Origin: Neocallimastix lanati (nom. inval.)
Taxonomy: Eukaryota > Neocallimastigomycota > Neocallimastigomycetes > Neocallimastigales > Neocallimastigaceae
Assembly: GCA_016946835.1 (NCBI GenBank)
Contig: JACVTC010000081.1
Span: forward strand, 467,501-531,500
Length of the DNA: 64,000 nt
Direction of reading: 5' to 3'
A program made the translations under genes and the position numbers. Position 1 is the first letter of the stretch; each line of letters begins with the position of its first letter. This document shows positions 22,891 through 35,314 of this stretch, one piece after another. The notes below the pieces were generated by a model that was given only the letters and a program-made list of their open reading frames with translations, made no database searches and was not told the DNA's origin.

Positions 22891-24441
22891 AGTTGTTGAA
22901 GTGTTGGTCTATATTTGTCTCTATTGGCCAATATAAAATTGTAATGGAAACACTGTTGTTATAGATAGGAATAATATAGAATCAAGTACTGATTCTAATA
23001 GTAGCTAATGAACAGTATAATATTAATAATAATAAAATAGAAATAATTTTGTTAATAAATAGTAATAGTGTTGATAGCAAAAATAAGAATATAATTCTCT
23101 AAATATTAAATAATAGTATATATTAATTAATTAATTTAATAAATAAATAAATAAAATACCGGTCTATTTTGGTGTATTGGCTCCTTCTCTAAATATGGTA
23201 AAACAAGTTCAGAAACCAATGACTATATTAGTCATAATTCTACTATGAGTACTTAATGCTTTATCTCGAGATCTAAGCATTCCTCCTATTGCTGGTTTTT
23301 GCGCAGCCTTACAGATTAAATCATTTACAAAATGGAGTAAATCAAACTGTATTATAAAGGATCTTATTAAATCTATTCCCAAAATGTCTTATTATTCCTG
23401 GACTAAATAATCTAGAACACGGTATAAAAAATTCAAAAAATATAAATGTGAAAAATATGACGATATTTTAGAACGCTACTGAAAATCAGTTTCCAAATTT
23501 TAAGGTATTAAAGGTCAAAACTACGATAGTAATAAGTTCTCAAACAATAAAGCTAAAGCTATAATTATGCTTAGCTTTAAATATCCCCAATTCAACTTAG
23601 GGTTTTCGTGGATTATACGTTTACGCTGTGGTTATAAATACAATACTACTATTGCTATTAGAATGGGTAGAGTTTCAGAAGATTGTCCCAAGGTAACCAA
23701 TCTTTTGTACATTGGATTTTTAAATGCGATGCTCTTGCATCTTTTAGATGGAATTCTTTAAATTTCATTGATGATCTCTATGTTTTATTCCTTAGGAAGA
23801 TTAGAGCGTTTAATCCTCTTTCTTCCTATGACTCTATTTCTGATTTTGAAGACTATATTAATCATTATATATATTTGTTCCTTCTTGGTGGGACTTTAGT
23901 TTTAAATGAGCTACATTTCGATAGTGGGGAACAGAGACAATTAAATGAACTACTTTTCCAAGGTCCATCTGAGTCACCTGTTCCAAAAATTGTGGGCTTG
24001 GCGGAATTCTTAACAAGAGCAATACCTATCATAAGTAGTTCGCTTGAGCTATTATTTGATAGGTATTATAAAATACCAAACTTAACCAAGAGCGTCGACG
24101 TCGTACTGATAAGGCATAATGATAATACAGGATCATCATCTATTTCCACGAAAGGTGAATCTCGCCCTAGTGGTTCAATAAATGATGAATCCGGGGAGAG
24201 TTTAGTGGACACCACACTATCTATTTTAAAGATGTTACTTCTAGGTTTTATTTCTTTTTTATTTGTTAGGAAGGGAAAAATTCCCGCATAGTACAACTTG
24301 CCGAAATACATTGTATTTTTGAGCTTTTTTTTTTTTTATTTTTTAAATTTTTTTATTTTTAATTTCAAATGTACTTTTCACCTACATGTATTTTTTTTAT
24401 AATAAAATTAATAAAGTTATGAAAGTGTATTCTCTTCCCTG

Positions 24442-24500
<59 letters not shown>
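22890..24500 (+). mobile_element. 5'-truncated LINE: ORF2 C-terminus, 3' UTR, poly(A)
   Basis: Degenerate plus-strand frames from about 22890 lead into a better-preserved stretch (23260-24291). It reads LNALSRDLSIPPIAGFC, then a region with SFKYPQFN..WIIRLRCGYK, then CPK in one frame and ESFVHWIFKCDAL-like (SFVHWIFKCDALASFRWN) after a +1 shift near 23690-23700. This is the usual C-terminal CCHC-type end of non-LTR reverse transcriptases (C-x-C...H...C...R). A 202-residue open frame (23683-24291) carries the remainder. The 3' UTR ends AATAAAGTTATGAAAGTG...CCCTGTCT and is followed by 56 A residues (24445-24500), marking retroposition. The long pure A tail suggests a fairly young insertion, although the body is already frameshifted. 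Confidence 0.7.
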
Positions 24501-24502
<2 letters not shown>

Positions 24503-25873
24503 AAATAAATAAATAATAATAATTATTGAAATATAAATAACAGAAATTGAAATTTCAATTCTTTTATAATTTCAACATGTGAAGAGTGTTTTAAGGTTTT
24601 GAGTTATATAGGGTCAGGTCAAGATGTTTTTATTAATTATAACAATTAAATAAAATTAAAATAAATTATTACACACCAAGTTTTATAAATTAATAAAGAA
24701 ATTCAACATTTAAAAAGTTATGCTTTATTTGAATCTTTTATTTAATATTTAATAATAAGTTTTATTAAGATTAATACTAAGAATTAATATAATTGTTATA
24801 ATTAATTTAATTATTTTGAGTTAATTAGGATAAGGTTTGTTAATAATCTTACAAGGATTATAAATGAATGGAATTTTAATTCCTTTTTTTACACTAATTT
24901 AAAAATAATAAATAAAAATATAATTAATTAATATATTTAATCTTAATATATGTATGTGTACATGTATATTAACTACATATAATAAAAAAATAATATTGAT
25001 AAGAATCTTTTAATAAAATAACTATATAATTATCAATAAAACAATTTAAGAATAAAATTATTCAAGAATAACATAATTTAAAAATAAATAAAATGATTTA
25101 AGATCTTAAAAACTAATTAAAAGTCTCTTTAGAAATCTTCAGAATTGTAAGAAATTCTTTAGAATATTTTAAATTTTATTTTATTAATTTATTGCTAATA
25201 ATTATTATACTAAATTATCTAAACCTATTAAATCATTTAAAATATTATAAATAAATTATTATTAATTTTTTAATTTTGTATAATTTAATTATTAATTTAG
25301 TCTATGATGATTAATAATGTAAGGGTCAAGTTTAAGATTTTATCTATATTAAACATTAACTTATTACTTAGGGCTCATTTAAATAATTAAATTATTTTTT
25401 TTATATTTTAAAAAATAAATTTAAAGTCCAATATCTTGTGTACTAGTGGTCCAAATGAGTCGAAATTAATATAAGTTATAAATATCGAGCATAACATTTT
25501 TAGTGAATATAACATTAGAGGGAAAAATCTCATTGTGATATTTCCATTATTTGTAAAGTTATACTTAATTTTTCTTTAATTTGATTTAATTTTTATCAAT
25601 TTCTTAAGGGTTAAATTAAATTAATTAAATTAACTTTATTAAATATAGTCCAAACCCTTTTATTTCTAAATAATAAATAAATATTCTTAGTATTTTATTT
25701 TTATATAATAAAAATCGAATCTTAAAATGAAATTGTCAATAACGAAAATTAATTTCAATTGAACTTTTAGAGAATTTCAATTATAAATCCATTAATATTC
25801 GTGACAACACGAAAAATTTAGTTAAAAGAAAATTTCCATTCAAAAATAGTAAATACGCTTTGAAATCGCGAAA
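24500..25873. other. AT-rich intergenic, no gene seen
   Basis: Moderately complex AT-rich sequence, with AAATTGAAATTTCAATT palindromes near 24545 and a less AT-rich patch at 25425-25520. No open frame of note and no recognised element. Confidence 0.5.
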
Positions 25874-25946
25874 GCGAAGTTGGCGCAGTCGGCAGCGCGT
25901 AAGTCTCATAATCTTAAGGTCGTGAGTTCGAACCTCACACTTCGCA
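25874..25946 (+). tRNA. tRNA-Met (CAT), elongator type
   Basis: A 73-nt cloverleaf with a perfect 7-bp acceptor stem (GCGAAGT/ACTTCGC, then discriminator A). D arm GCGC-AGTCGGCA-GCGC. Anticodon loop CTCATAA gives CAT. T arm GTGAG-TTCGAAC-CTCAC. The A box (TGGCGCAGTCGG) and B box (GGTTCGA-type, GAGTTCGAACC) are intact and there is no intron. The body (GCGCAGT.GGCAGCGCGT.AGTCTCATAATCT.AAGGTCGTGAGTTCGA.CCTCACAC) closely follows the eukaryotic elongator tRNA-Met pattern rather than initiator. The anticodon stem has one T-T mismatch at its loop end. It is the only tRNA I find in the window. Confidence 0.95.
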
Positions 25947-25957
25947 TTCAAATGTTG

Positions 25958-25980
25958 TTTTTTTTTCTTTTTTTTTTTTT
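25958..25980 (+). terminator. Pol III T-tract terminator
   Basis: Nine T residues, a C, then 13 T residues start 12 bases after the tRNA 3' end. This is the expected RNA polymerase III termination signal. Confidence 0.8.
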
Positions 25981-27080
25981 GTAATTTTTCTCTACTATTT
26001 TTAAAAATAATAAGATTTTAAAGAAATTTATTTTTCTATTGATTCAAACTATAATTTTTTTTTCTATTTTAATACTCCAATTCTAATTATAATTACTTTT
26101 AAAATAAAATATATAATATTATGAAATTTAATTAAATAATAAAAAAATATATATATATAATTATCATTTTAATTAGTAATAATTAATAATAAAAATATGA
26201 TTTAATTAATTTATAAATTATTAATGATGAATAATATTTAATTATAAAAAATTTAAATATATTAGAGATTCTTAAAAAGAGTATATAATATTATAATATG
26301 CATATATTTGTGTATTTTTTTATAATAAAGTATTTTGTATATACTTGATATAATATTGCATATATTGCATTAGACATTAAAATGAAGTCTATAAAAAAGA
26401 AAGTGTACTCCTTGAAATATTAAGATTTTGATACTTTGGTGTTAGATTTGAAACAAATAGTACTCATATAAAATGTAATTAATATTTATTATTTAATAAA
26501 TTTAATTTAATACATAATTTTTTATTAAAATTTTTAAAAAAGAAAAAATTTTATTAAAGTTTAAAATTTTATACTTAATAAAAAATAAAATATTTACTTT
26601 TTAATGATAAAGAGTAATAGATTTTAATTAATAATATTACAAAGAATTTAATCCAATGATCAAATTAACATTTATTTATATCAAATTACATTTAATAAAT
26701 ATTATAAGTAAAATTTCAAATTTGAAATTTTTAAAATTACATCATTTAATTTTAATAAACATGACCTTTTTAAAATATTCATTACTCTACCATAATTAAT
26801 TAATCATTTAAAATTACTAGTCTGACCTTAACTAAATAATCATTTAAAATTACTTAAATTACAATTTAACTAATTATAATATTTCTCATAATGTAGTAAA
26901 AGTTAAATGCTAATCAAAATATTTCTAATTAATAATTATAAATACCTAATTTCTTAAATACTCTATTCATAAGTTAATTATTAATAAGAATAATAATAAA
27001 AATATTTATTTTTGAGAAATTATGGAATTTAATTAGTATTATTCTTTTGATATTAGTATAAGCAATAACTATTTCCCAAT
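25981..27080. other. AT-rich intergenic
   Basis: No coding or RNA gene seen. The right end (from 27081) begins a repeat shared with 29533-29630. Confidence 0.5.
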
Positions 27081-27167
27081 TACTAATAATGCAATAAATG
27101 AATCATTTGGTAAAAATCGTGTTTGATATTAATCATTTTCTAAATAATAAGTGTATAAATATAAATT
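27081..27167 (+). repeat. Direct repeat flanking LINE body, left copy
   Basis: TACTAATAATGCAATAAATG...CATTTGGTAAAAATCGTGTT...ATTAGTCATTTTCTAA-type sequence that recurs at 29533-29630 in the same orientation. It stands directly before the LINE-coding region, so it may be LINE 5' UTR. Confidence 0.55.
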
Positions 27168-27179
27168 ATTCCTATGTTT

Positions 27180-29286
27180 TTAGGAAACAGGTAATGGCAA
27201 CAAGGATGCTAGAAATCCTTGTAAAGAAAGCACTTCCCAACTGCAAATATTTCTAGAAAAGAATGGATCCAACTAATCCAGGTTGCAAAGGTTTATATCT
27301 ATATCTTGGGCATCATGTCTCATGTCAGGCAGTTCTTGAAGATTATTTTATCAATATATAGTCTATGGAATTATTCTTTAAGTGTCCTGTAGATAATATC
27401 TATATTCCTACCTTAGAAACACTCATTACAAGTCTGATTGGCATTCTCTGAAGTTTTTTTGCATGGCTTCAGAATCATACGAATCATCCATCTATTCTTC
27501 TTGGAGACTTTAACATGAGCCCCACTGATTTACAAGATAAATTAACCATTAGTAATCTTGGTAACTGGTTTATTCTTAATGGTTCACCTATTTCATGGAC
27601 TAGAAGTAGATATTCATTAGATATCGATCATGCATGTAGTCAACTCAAGTATGCTGTATAAAATATCAAGTGCTTATTTTGTTGACTATTCTTCTGTATC
27701 TTATCATAGACCTCTCATAGTTTATTGCAAGAAAACTACAACAGATGAAAAATTTTTGTTACCAAAAAAAAAAAAATTTGTTAGATGGGATAGGTATAAA
27801 TGCTTTAAAAACTTAAGAAAGAAATTTCTGATTTCAATAAATTTGAAATTCTTACTGAAGAATTAGGAAATGAAGAACTTTCAGCAGATAGTATAGTTGA
27901 AAAGTTCATTAACACTACTAATTCAATTGATAAGGATTTATCAATTATATCATCAACAGAAATCAGAAAAACGATGTTTAAAATGTCATTCAAAATTTAT
28001 TGTCTTCAAAAAGTAAAATATATAAAATATAAACAAATTAACAGTTATAAATCTGTAAGTGATTTCAATGAATTTACTAAAATTGTTGACTCATGTTATA
28101 GACTATGTGAATCAATTCATAAAAAATGAAACGAATTTAGGAAAAAAAAAAAGAATATTTATATTGGATCAAAATTGGATATTTGTTAGATCTTGAAAAA
28201 TGACGGTAAGAAATTGTAAGAAAGCATGGAAATGAGTAAAAAAAAAAAAGAATGCAAAAATAAATAATCAATCTTTCACGGTCTCTCATCCTATTAAAAA
28301 CAATTGCAATGAACTTTTTTCTTCTATAGATGAAAAATTAAAAGCTTGGTATTCTCGTTATAAATTCCTTGGGTCGGATTCTTCAGGGCATAGTCTTTCT
28401 AAAGATTTCTGGAAAGATTCTGATACACTTATGAATTTGGGAAGTTCAGGGCAACAAGATTTGGAAATTAACCAAGATGCTAGCGATGAAGAAATTAGCG
28501 AGGCAATCTCCTCTACCTCTAATTTTAAAGCTTTTGGTCCCGATGGGATTCCTATGGAATTCTTCAAAATTTTGATTCCAGGTAGAGATGATTCAGAAGA
28601 ATCAAGTGAAAATAATAGTAATATTTCAAATGGTTTTAAATGTTTCAAAGTCTTAATCAATTGTATTTTGGAATGGTGATTTTCCAAAATCATAGAATAA
28701 CGCATCAATTTTTTCTATTTATAAAAAGGGCGATCCATCATTTTATAATAACTATCATGGCGTCTCTTTCATCAATAATGGATTAAAAATTATAGCAAAA
28801 ATAATCTCTAATAGAATCTCTATATATGGAGTTGATAAAGAATTTATAAGACCTGAACAATATGGATTTCTTAACCCGAGAAGAATATATAAATCTTTGC
28901 ACTACATTATGAATTATACGAAATTTTAAAAATAAAGATACTTACCTTGCTTTTTTGGACCTTAAAAAAGGTATGACTCTGTTCCCATATATAATATATT
29001 AATGAAAATTCATCACTTAGATATTAGAGGTAAGTGCAATAAATTTATTGAAAATTTATACTTATCTTCCAAGGCTTGTGTAAGTGTTGATGGACAATTA
29101 TCAAAATCATTTAGGATTAAGAAAGGTTGTAAGTCAAGGTTTTCCCTTTTCACCAATTTTATTTATTTAACTTATTCTTTAATGTCATTTTTAATAAATG
29201 TGATAAATATGGAATCTCTATTGATGATAAACGTTTTTATGAAAGGTCTCTTTGCAGATGACATTGTGTTATGTGCTCCAACATGA
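27180..29286 (+). mobile_element. LINE-type retrotransposon relic: endonuclease and RT
   Basis: Plus-strand frames give, in order, an APE-type endonuclease end (HPSILLGDFNMSPTD about 27485-27530; SRYSLDIDHA about 27605-27635; SYHRPLI about 27700-27720) and then reverse transcriptase blocks. The blocks are NFKAFGPDGIPMEFFK (28521-28570), NNYHGVSFINNGLKIIAKII (28745-28810), RPEQYGF (28850-28870), FLDLKKG (28955-28975), CVSVDGQLSKSFRIKKG (29070-29130) and the catalytic FADDIVL (29253-29273). At least six stops and several frame changes make it dead. The order and the GDFN/FADD motifs identify a non-LTR element. Its RT end and zinc-finger tail are missing here, the part that is present at 22890-24500. 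Confidence 0.85.
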
Positions 29287-29289
29287 TCT

Positions 29290-29425
29290 TATATTCTGAA
29301 CTTTTTCCTGAATTTATTTATCTACTTTATTTTTGAATATTACTTTTTATTTCACATTATTATTCTAAATATTATTATATTTTAATTGGATGAAGAATAT
29401 TTATTATTTTTTTTTATTAATTCTA

Positions 29426-29458
<33 letters not shown>

Positions 29459-30545
29459 TTATTCATGTAATTAATAAATGAATAAATAAATAAAGATTAA
29501 AGTTTGCAGTAATAGCAGCTATAAAAAGAAAATACTAATAATGTAATAAATAGATTATTTGGTGAAAATTGTGTTAATATTAGTCATTTTCTAATTAAAT
29601 AAAAAGTTTGTAGTGTGTAAAAATATAAATGTTATAAATATCAATCAATATTTGCCGCTGTAAAAACATATATATATATGAGTTTAATAAATAAATAAAT
29701 AAATAAAGTTTAAAGTTCGCAATAATTGCGGCTGTAAAAAAAAAAAAACCTTAATAAATATTAAAATTAATTATACGCTATTTTTTTATCCTTTAGATTT
29801 TTTAAGCAATAGGAAATTACTTTTCTACTTTTAAAATTTTTATCTTAAGTAGTCTTATTCCTTAGCTTAATTTTTTTTTCTTTCTTCGCTTTTACTACAA
29901 TAAAATAAATAAATAAATTGCTTTTGATTGAATTTTTTTGATTTTTTTTTTTTTTGATTTTAAACCAAAAAAAAAAAAAAAACTTTCAATTCTATTATTT
30001 ATAATATGTCTAAAACTCTATAGACTTCCTATAGCTAGTTTTTTTTTGTCCATGGATAATTATCCACTATGTTTTAAAAGGTGAAAAAAAGTCTTCCTGT
30101 ATCATCATTTTTATCATTTAGTCAAAAAAAATTATTCCAACTTCTTCACATTATTTCGGGACGAAAAAAAAAAAAAAAAAAAAAGAAAAAAAAAATTAAC
30201 GAAGTTCATAATATTATAGAAGTTTTATTGGAAAAAAAAATTCGAAAACAGATTGATTTTAATGATACTATTAATTAATCCACTTCTCTCTTAGTCAAAC
30301 GAAATCCTGTGAAAATAAATTTCCTGATAATATTTTCTCTTAGATCGAAAGAAAGTTTATTGAATATTATACTAAATATTTCATTGATATTTCTTCTTTA
30401 TATTTATTTATATCTTTTTTTTTTTTTAAAGTAGAAAAAATTTTCTTTAGTAAAAATGATTTCAATTTACATCATGATACTATAATTAATAATTAATGAA
30501 TAAAGTAATGGAGGTGTATTCTCTTCCTAATCTAAAAAAAACATA
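29290..30545 (+). mobile_element. Second, internally deleted LINE fragment (probable)
   Basis: 29533-29630 repeats 27081-27167, and 30499-30533 (AATAAAGTAATGGAGGTGTA...) repeats the 3'-terminal sequence of the LINE at 24410-24444, followed by a short A run. Beginning and end therefore look like one family, with noncoding AT-rich DNA and a weak 65-codon frame (30081-30278, broken by an A tract) between. Short TTTGCAGTAATAGCAGCT-type words recur near 29505, 29650 and 29715. This is an inference from shared ends. Confidence 0.4.
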
Positions 30546-30710
30546 TACAAGTATATATATTAAAAATATGTGTAAATTGGTATTGAAAAAATTATTTAAA
30601 ATATTTATCCTAATTACTAATCAAGAAAAATTAACAATTATATAAATAATTGTTATATATGTTTATTTTAATTATATTTTTTTAATATTTAAAATTTTAT
30701 ATGAAATTTA

Positions 30711-30768
<58 letters not shown>

Positions 30769-31321
30769 CAATATCTTTTCCATGCTCTATTCAAGTTCTC
30801 TTTCTAATAATAATATATTTCGAAAAGATCAAAGATGATCTGGTCCTCTGGATGATAATGCTGGAAATTTGTTCCAATTATCTCATGAATTTAAAATGAA
30901 TTATAGTGGTTCTTTATTATTAAAATAAAAAAAAAATAGTTTAAAAAAATTAATACATGTATATAAAAAAGAAACACATAATTAAAATAATATAAAAAAT
31001 ATTATATTAAAAAATAAAAATGATATTAAATTCTTTAAAATATTACATATCTTTCTTTTTTTTTTTTTTTTTTTTTATATATATATATATATATAGACTC
31101 AATTATTGTGAACTCTGACCTTTTTCATTTATTCATTTATTAATTACATGAATATTTTTACTTTATTAAAATTACGATAATAATAATTTTTAAAATCAGT
31201 AATTAAAGCTGATAACAATATTATTTTATATTAAATATTAATGAATAATTAGAAATTGAGAATTTTCCATCTATAACAAGCTATTAATAGTAATTATATC
31301 GAAAAAATTAAATTATTAATA

Positions 31322-31356
<35 letters not shown>

Positions 31357-33878
31357 TTAATTAGAATATTAATGAATTTAATGAATTTTATTAAAATTTA
31401 TTGAAATTTATCCATTAATAAGAGCTACTGCTAAAAAAAAAAAAAAAAAAAAAAATATTAAATTAATTATATTATGATAATATTATAAAAATAACTATAT
31501 TTATAAAATAAAATATATATATATATATAGCTTATATCCAGTTAGATTACATCAGTAAAAATAATATTATTTTACACATGAATAAAATTACAGATGTCGA
31601 GCAATATCTACTTTTAAGTATTATTAACATTTAGAAATTAAATTATTAAATTATTAAATAACTATTAAATAGTTAAATATAAAATAAAAATGTAATTGAA
31701 ATAATATTTTTAGTGAAGATGATACACTTTAAAAAATAAAAATAAAAAAATGTATAATAAAATATGATATTTTTATTTCTTATTTTTATTTTTTATTTTT
31801 TTTTTTTTATATTAATTTAAACTTTAGGTCCAAAAAGAATAATTTTAACATGATGATAAAAATAATAAAAATAAAAATAAGACTTTTATAGTTTAAAACA
31901 AGAAATAAATGTTCCCAATATTTTAATATATAATAATTAATATAAATAAACTAAAGGAAAAGTAATGAGAATTCATTTTTATATATTTCAAATAATAATA
32001 ATAATAATAATAATAATAATTCTAAAATAATAATTTATTAATAACTTAATTTTCATCTTTAAAAGGTTAAGTATATATATATATATAAGTAATTATCAAA
32101 TTTAATAGATTTATTCAAATATGAAATACTTATTGTTTCGTTTAGAAAAGCCAGGTAAGATTTACCACATGATGAAGATTATTTTTCTTATCTACCAGAA
32201 TTAAAAAGAAAAAAATGAAAGTTATAATTAGTATTGTTATTTATTCTTTCCAAATATTGATCAAACATTATAAATGATGATGAAGAACTTTTTAAATATG
32301 TAAAAAAATATATAAATTTATATTTCATAGATCCATTGAAATAAATAGGAAGTATCACAAGAAATCAATTCTCTATTATAAAAAAAAAAAATCTTCAAAA
32401 TAATATAAAAAAAAAAAAAAAAAATTACATTCAATTATATAATAGTTTTAAATTATATGAAACATATTTTAATATTTTATTTATTAAAAAAAAAATAAAT
32501 AATAAAAGTTAAATTAAATATGAAATTAAATATAATAATATGGAGAAAAAAAGTTTAAGAAAAAAAATTTCAATAAATAACTAAAATATTCAATCATGAA
32601 ACAAATACAATTTCTAATTAAGGAAAAAAAAGTCATTAAACGTATTATTTACTATAATTATTTAAAAAATTATTTTCAGTAATTTAAATAATAATAATTA
32701 ATTAAAATAATATGAATAAAGTTAATTAAAATAAAAATAAATAATTAAAACAAAAAAAAAGTTAAATTAGTTCATATAAATTAAAAATTAAATTAAAAGT
32801 TGATCAAAAAAAATGTTTTTTTTATTTATTTATTTATTTTAATTTATATAAATTAAAAAGATAAAAAAAAAAAAAGATAAAATTTTAACATTGTTTTAAA
32901 TATAAAAAAAAAAAAACTGAATTATAAAAAAAATAATTTATAATATAAAAAGTAATAAAATGTTTTATTAATAATAATACAAAATAATTAATAAAAAGAA
33001 TTGTTATATTATAGTATAAATAAATGACATAATAACTATAAAAAAAATAAAACATAATTAAATAATGAAATAAATTATATATATATATATAAATATATAT
33101 ATAACTTTTTTTTCCTTTATTTATATTATTATTAAATTTTATTAAGGGTTATCTACCCAAGCCTTATTAATTATTATAATAATATAACAATTGATAAAAA
33201 TTATTAATATATGACTTTTATTTTTACTTGGTGGTGGCTGAGTAAAATATTTTTATTAGTAAAAATTCTGTATTTTTTAAATATCATTTATTTTTTTTTA
33301 TATATATTTTATTATTTTTTAGTATTAAAAATAGGTAATAAAACAATCATAATATTTAAAATTTATATATTTATATATTTAACAAATCATAAAAATAAAA
33401 ATTGTTTATAAGCAAATAAATAAATAAAGCTAAATGAATGATTTTAGTAAGATTATATGATTAACTAAATAATTAAATATTAATAAATATTAATAAATAA
33501 TCATAAATATATAATATTCATATATATACAATAACATAAATAAAACCATTTAAAGTTAAATTTTTTATTATATAGTTCTTTATAATTTCCCCCAGTGTTC
33601 CTAACTACACCAATATCAGACTTGGAAACACTTTACAAATTATCACAAAAAAAATAATAATACTAATAAAGTTTTAAACATATAATATTATTATAATTCA
33701 TTTGTACAGTAATATTAAATTCAAAATTTTAATTCCTATTCGTGAGATATTCATTTATTTTTGTTACTAGTTTAATATTTTATATAATACCGTTTTTTTA
33801 TTGGTACCAATAATTTTCTATTTTATTATTACCCAAAATTTAAAATAAAATTATGGAATGAGGAAAAAAAATAATATA

Positions 33879-33923
<45 letters not shown>

Positions 33924-35130
33924 AATTAATTAATTAATTAATTAATTAATTAGTTTTTAAAAATCTATTAATAACCACACAGACCATTTTTTATTTTTTT
34001 TTATTTAATAACTTTCTAATTATAATGCTTATTTAAATTTTATTTATTAAAAAAAATTTTTTTTGAAACTGTAACAATCATAATTAATATAAAAAGTGAA
34101 TATAAAATATAAAACATAAATAATTATAAATAATTGAGCAGATCTAATTACTAATAAAGAAAAAAATAAAAATTAAAAAAAAGATAAAATAAAATTTAAA
34201 TATATATATAATTAAATATGTGTGAATATAAATATATTATTGTATATAAAAAAAAATATTAATCTTCATATATTTATGTAATATTATTTATACATTTTTA
34301 AGTTTTAATTTTAATTTTATTTTTTATTAAAAAAGGTCAAAATATTAAATTGAAATAATTATTCCAAAAAAAAAATAAAAAATTAGCATTTATTTATTAT
34401 TATAATGTTTTATTTATTCATTTATTTATACATATATACATTTATATATTTATATATTTATTTATTTATTTATTATTTATCCAATTTATTAATTTTATTA
34501 GTTCATTTATTTAATAATTATATACAATTTTTAAATTAAAATATTAATATATTAAAAAAAAATTATGAATTTTATAAGATTAATAAAAGAAAATATATAT
34601 ATATAATAATAATATTAATAAAAAAATAAAAAAATATAGAAGCAATATCTTAAAAGTTATATATAATAGGGAGTTCTAATCTTTTAATACTTTTTCATAA
34701 GTAACTAAAATATATATATGTAAAAAAAAAAAAAAAAAATTAAATAATCTTCTTAATTAAATTTCTTTTTTTTTTTTTATTTATGAACTATTATATATTT
34801 TATGCTTATTTTGTGCTTGCACATGGAATATTAAATTAAAAATTGAAAAAAAAATTAAATAAGTAAATAAATAATAATATATTATAAAGTATTGTTTTAA
34901 ATAGTATTAACAATATATTATATATATATATTACCTATTTCATTTATTTTTAATAATTGTGTAATTTTCATTACAATTTATTACCATTATTATTATCATT
35001 AATATTTAATTATTATTTTTTTTTTTTTATTTAATAATATCATTATTATTTATGATTATTTAATAAAAAGGAATCAAATAATAATAACAAATTTCCTATA
35101 AAAAACATAATATTTCACTTTTCCTTTAAT

Positions 35131-35167
<37 letters not shown>

Positions 35168-35300
35168 AATAATAAAAAATAAAAAAAAAATTGCCTTTTT
35201 ATTTTTTCTTTTTTAAAGATTATAGAAAGAAAAAAGAAAAGACTCTTTCACTTATTTATTTTATAAATAATAATACATAATTAATAATAAAAATAAATAT
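30546..35300. other. Long AT-rich gene desert
   Basis: No gene, tRNA or recognisable element in about 4.7 kb. It holds TATATA runs (30715-30742, 31075-31096, 33078-33104), poly(T) (30743-30768; 35131-35163) and poly(A) tracts, AAT/TAA trinucleotide runs (31330-31355, 31985-32020) and (AAATAAAT)n/(AATT)n at 33880-33950. Two less simple patches (30770-30920 and 32100-32340) have no reading frame. The 66-residue ORF at 33211-33411 is a hydrophobic low-complexity frame. Confidence 0.5.
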
Positions 35301-35314
35301 ATATAATATTAAAA

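Noticed and set aside
33211-33411. 66-residue membrane-like ORF
   Set aside because: Composition is that of translated AT-rich DNA; no neighbour, promoter or homologous copy in the window.
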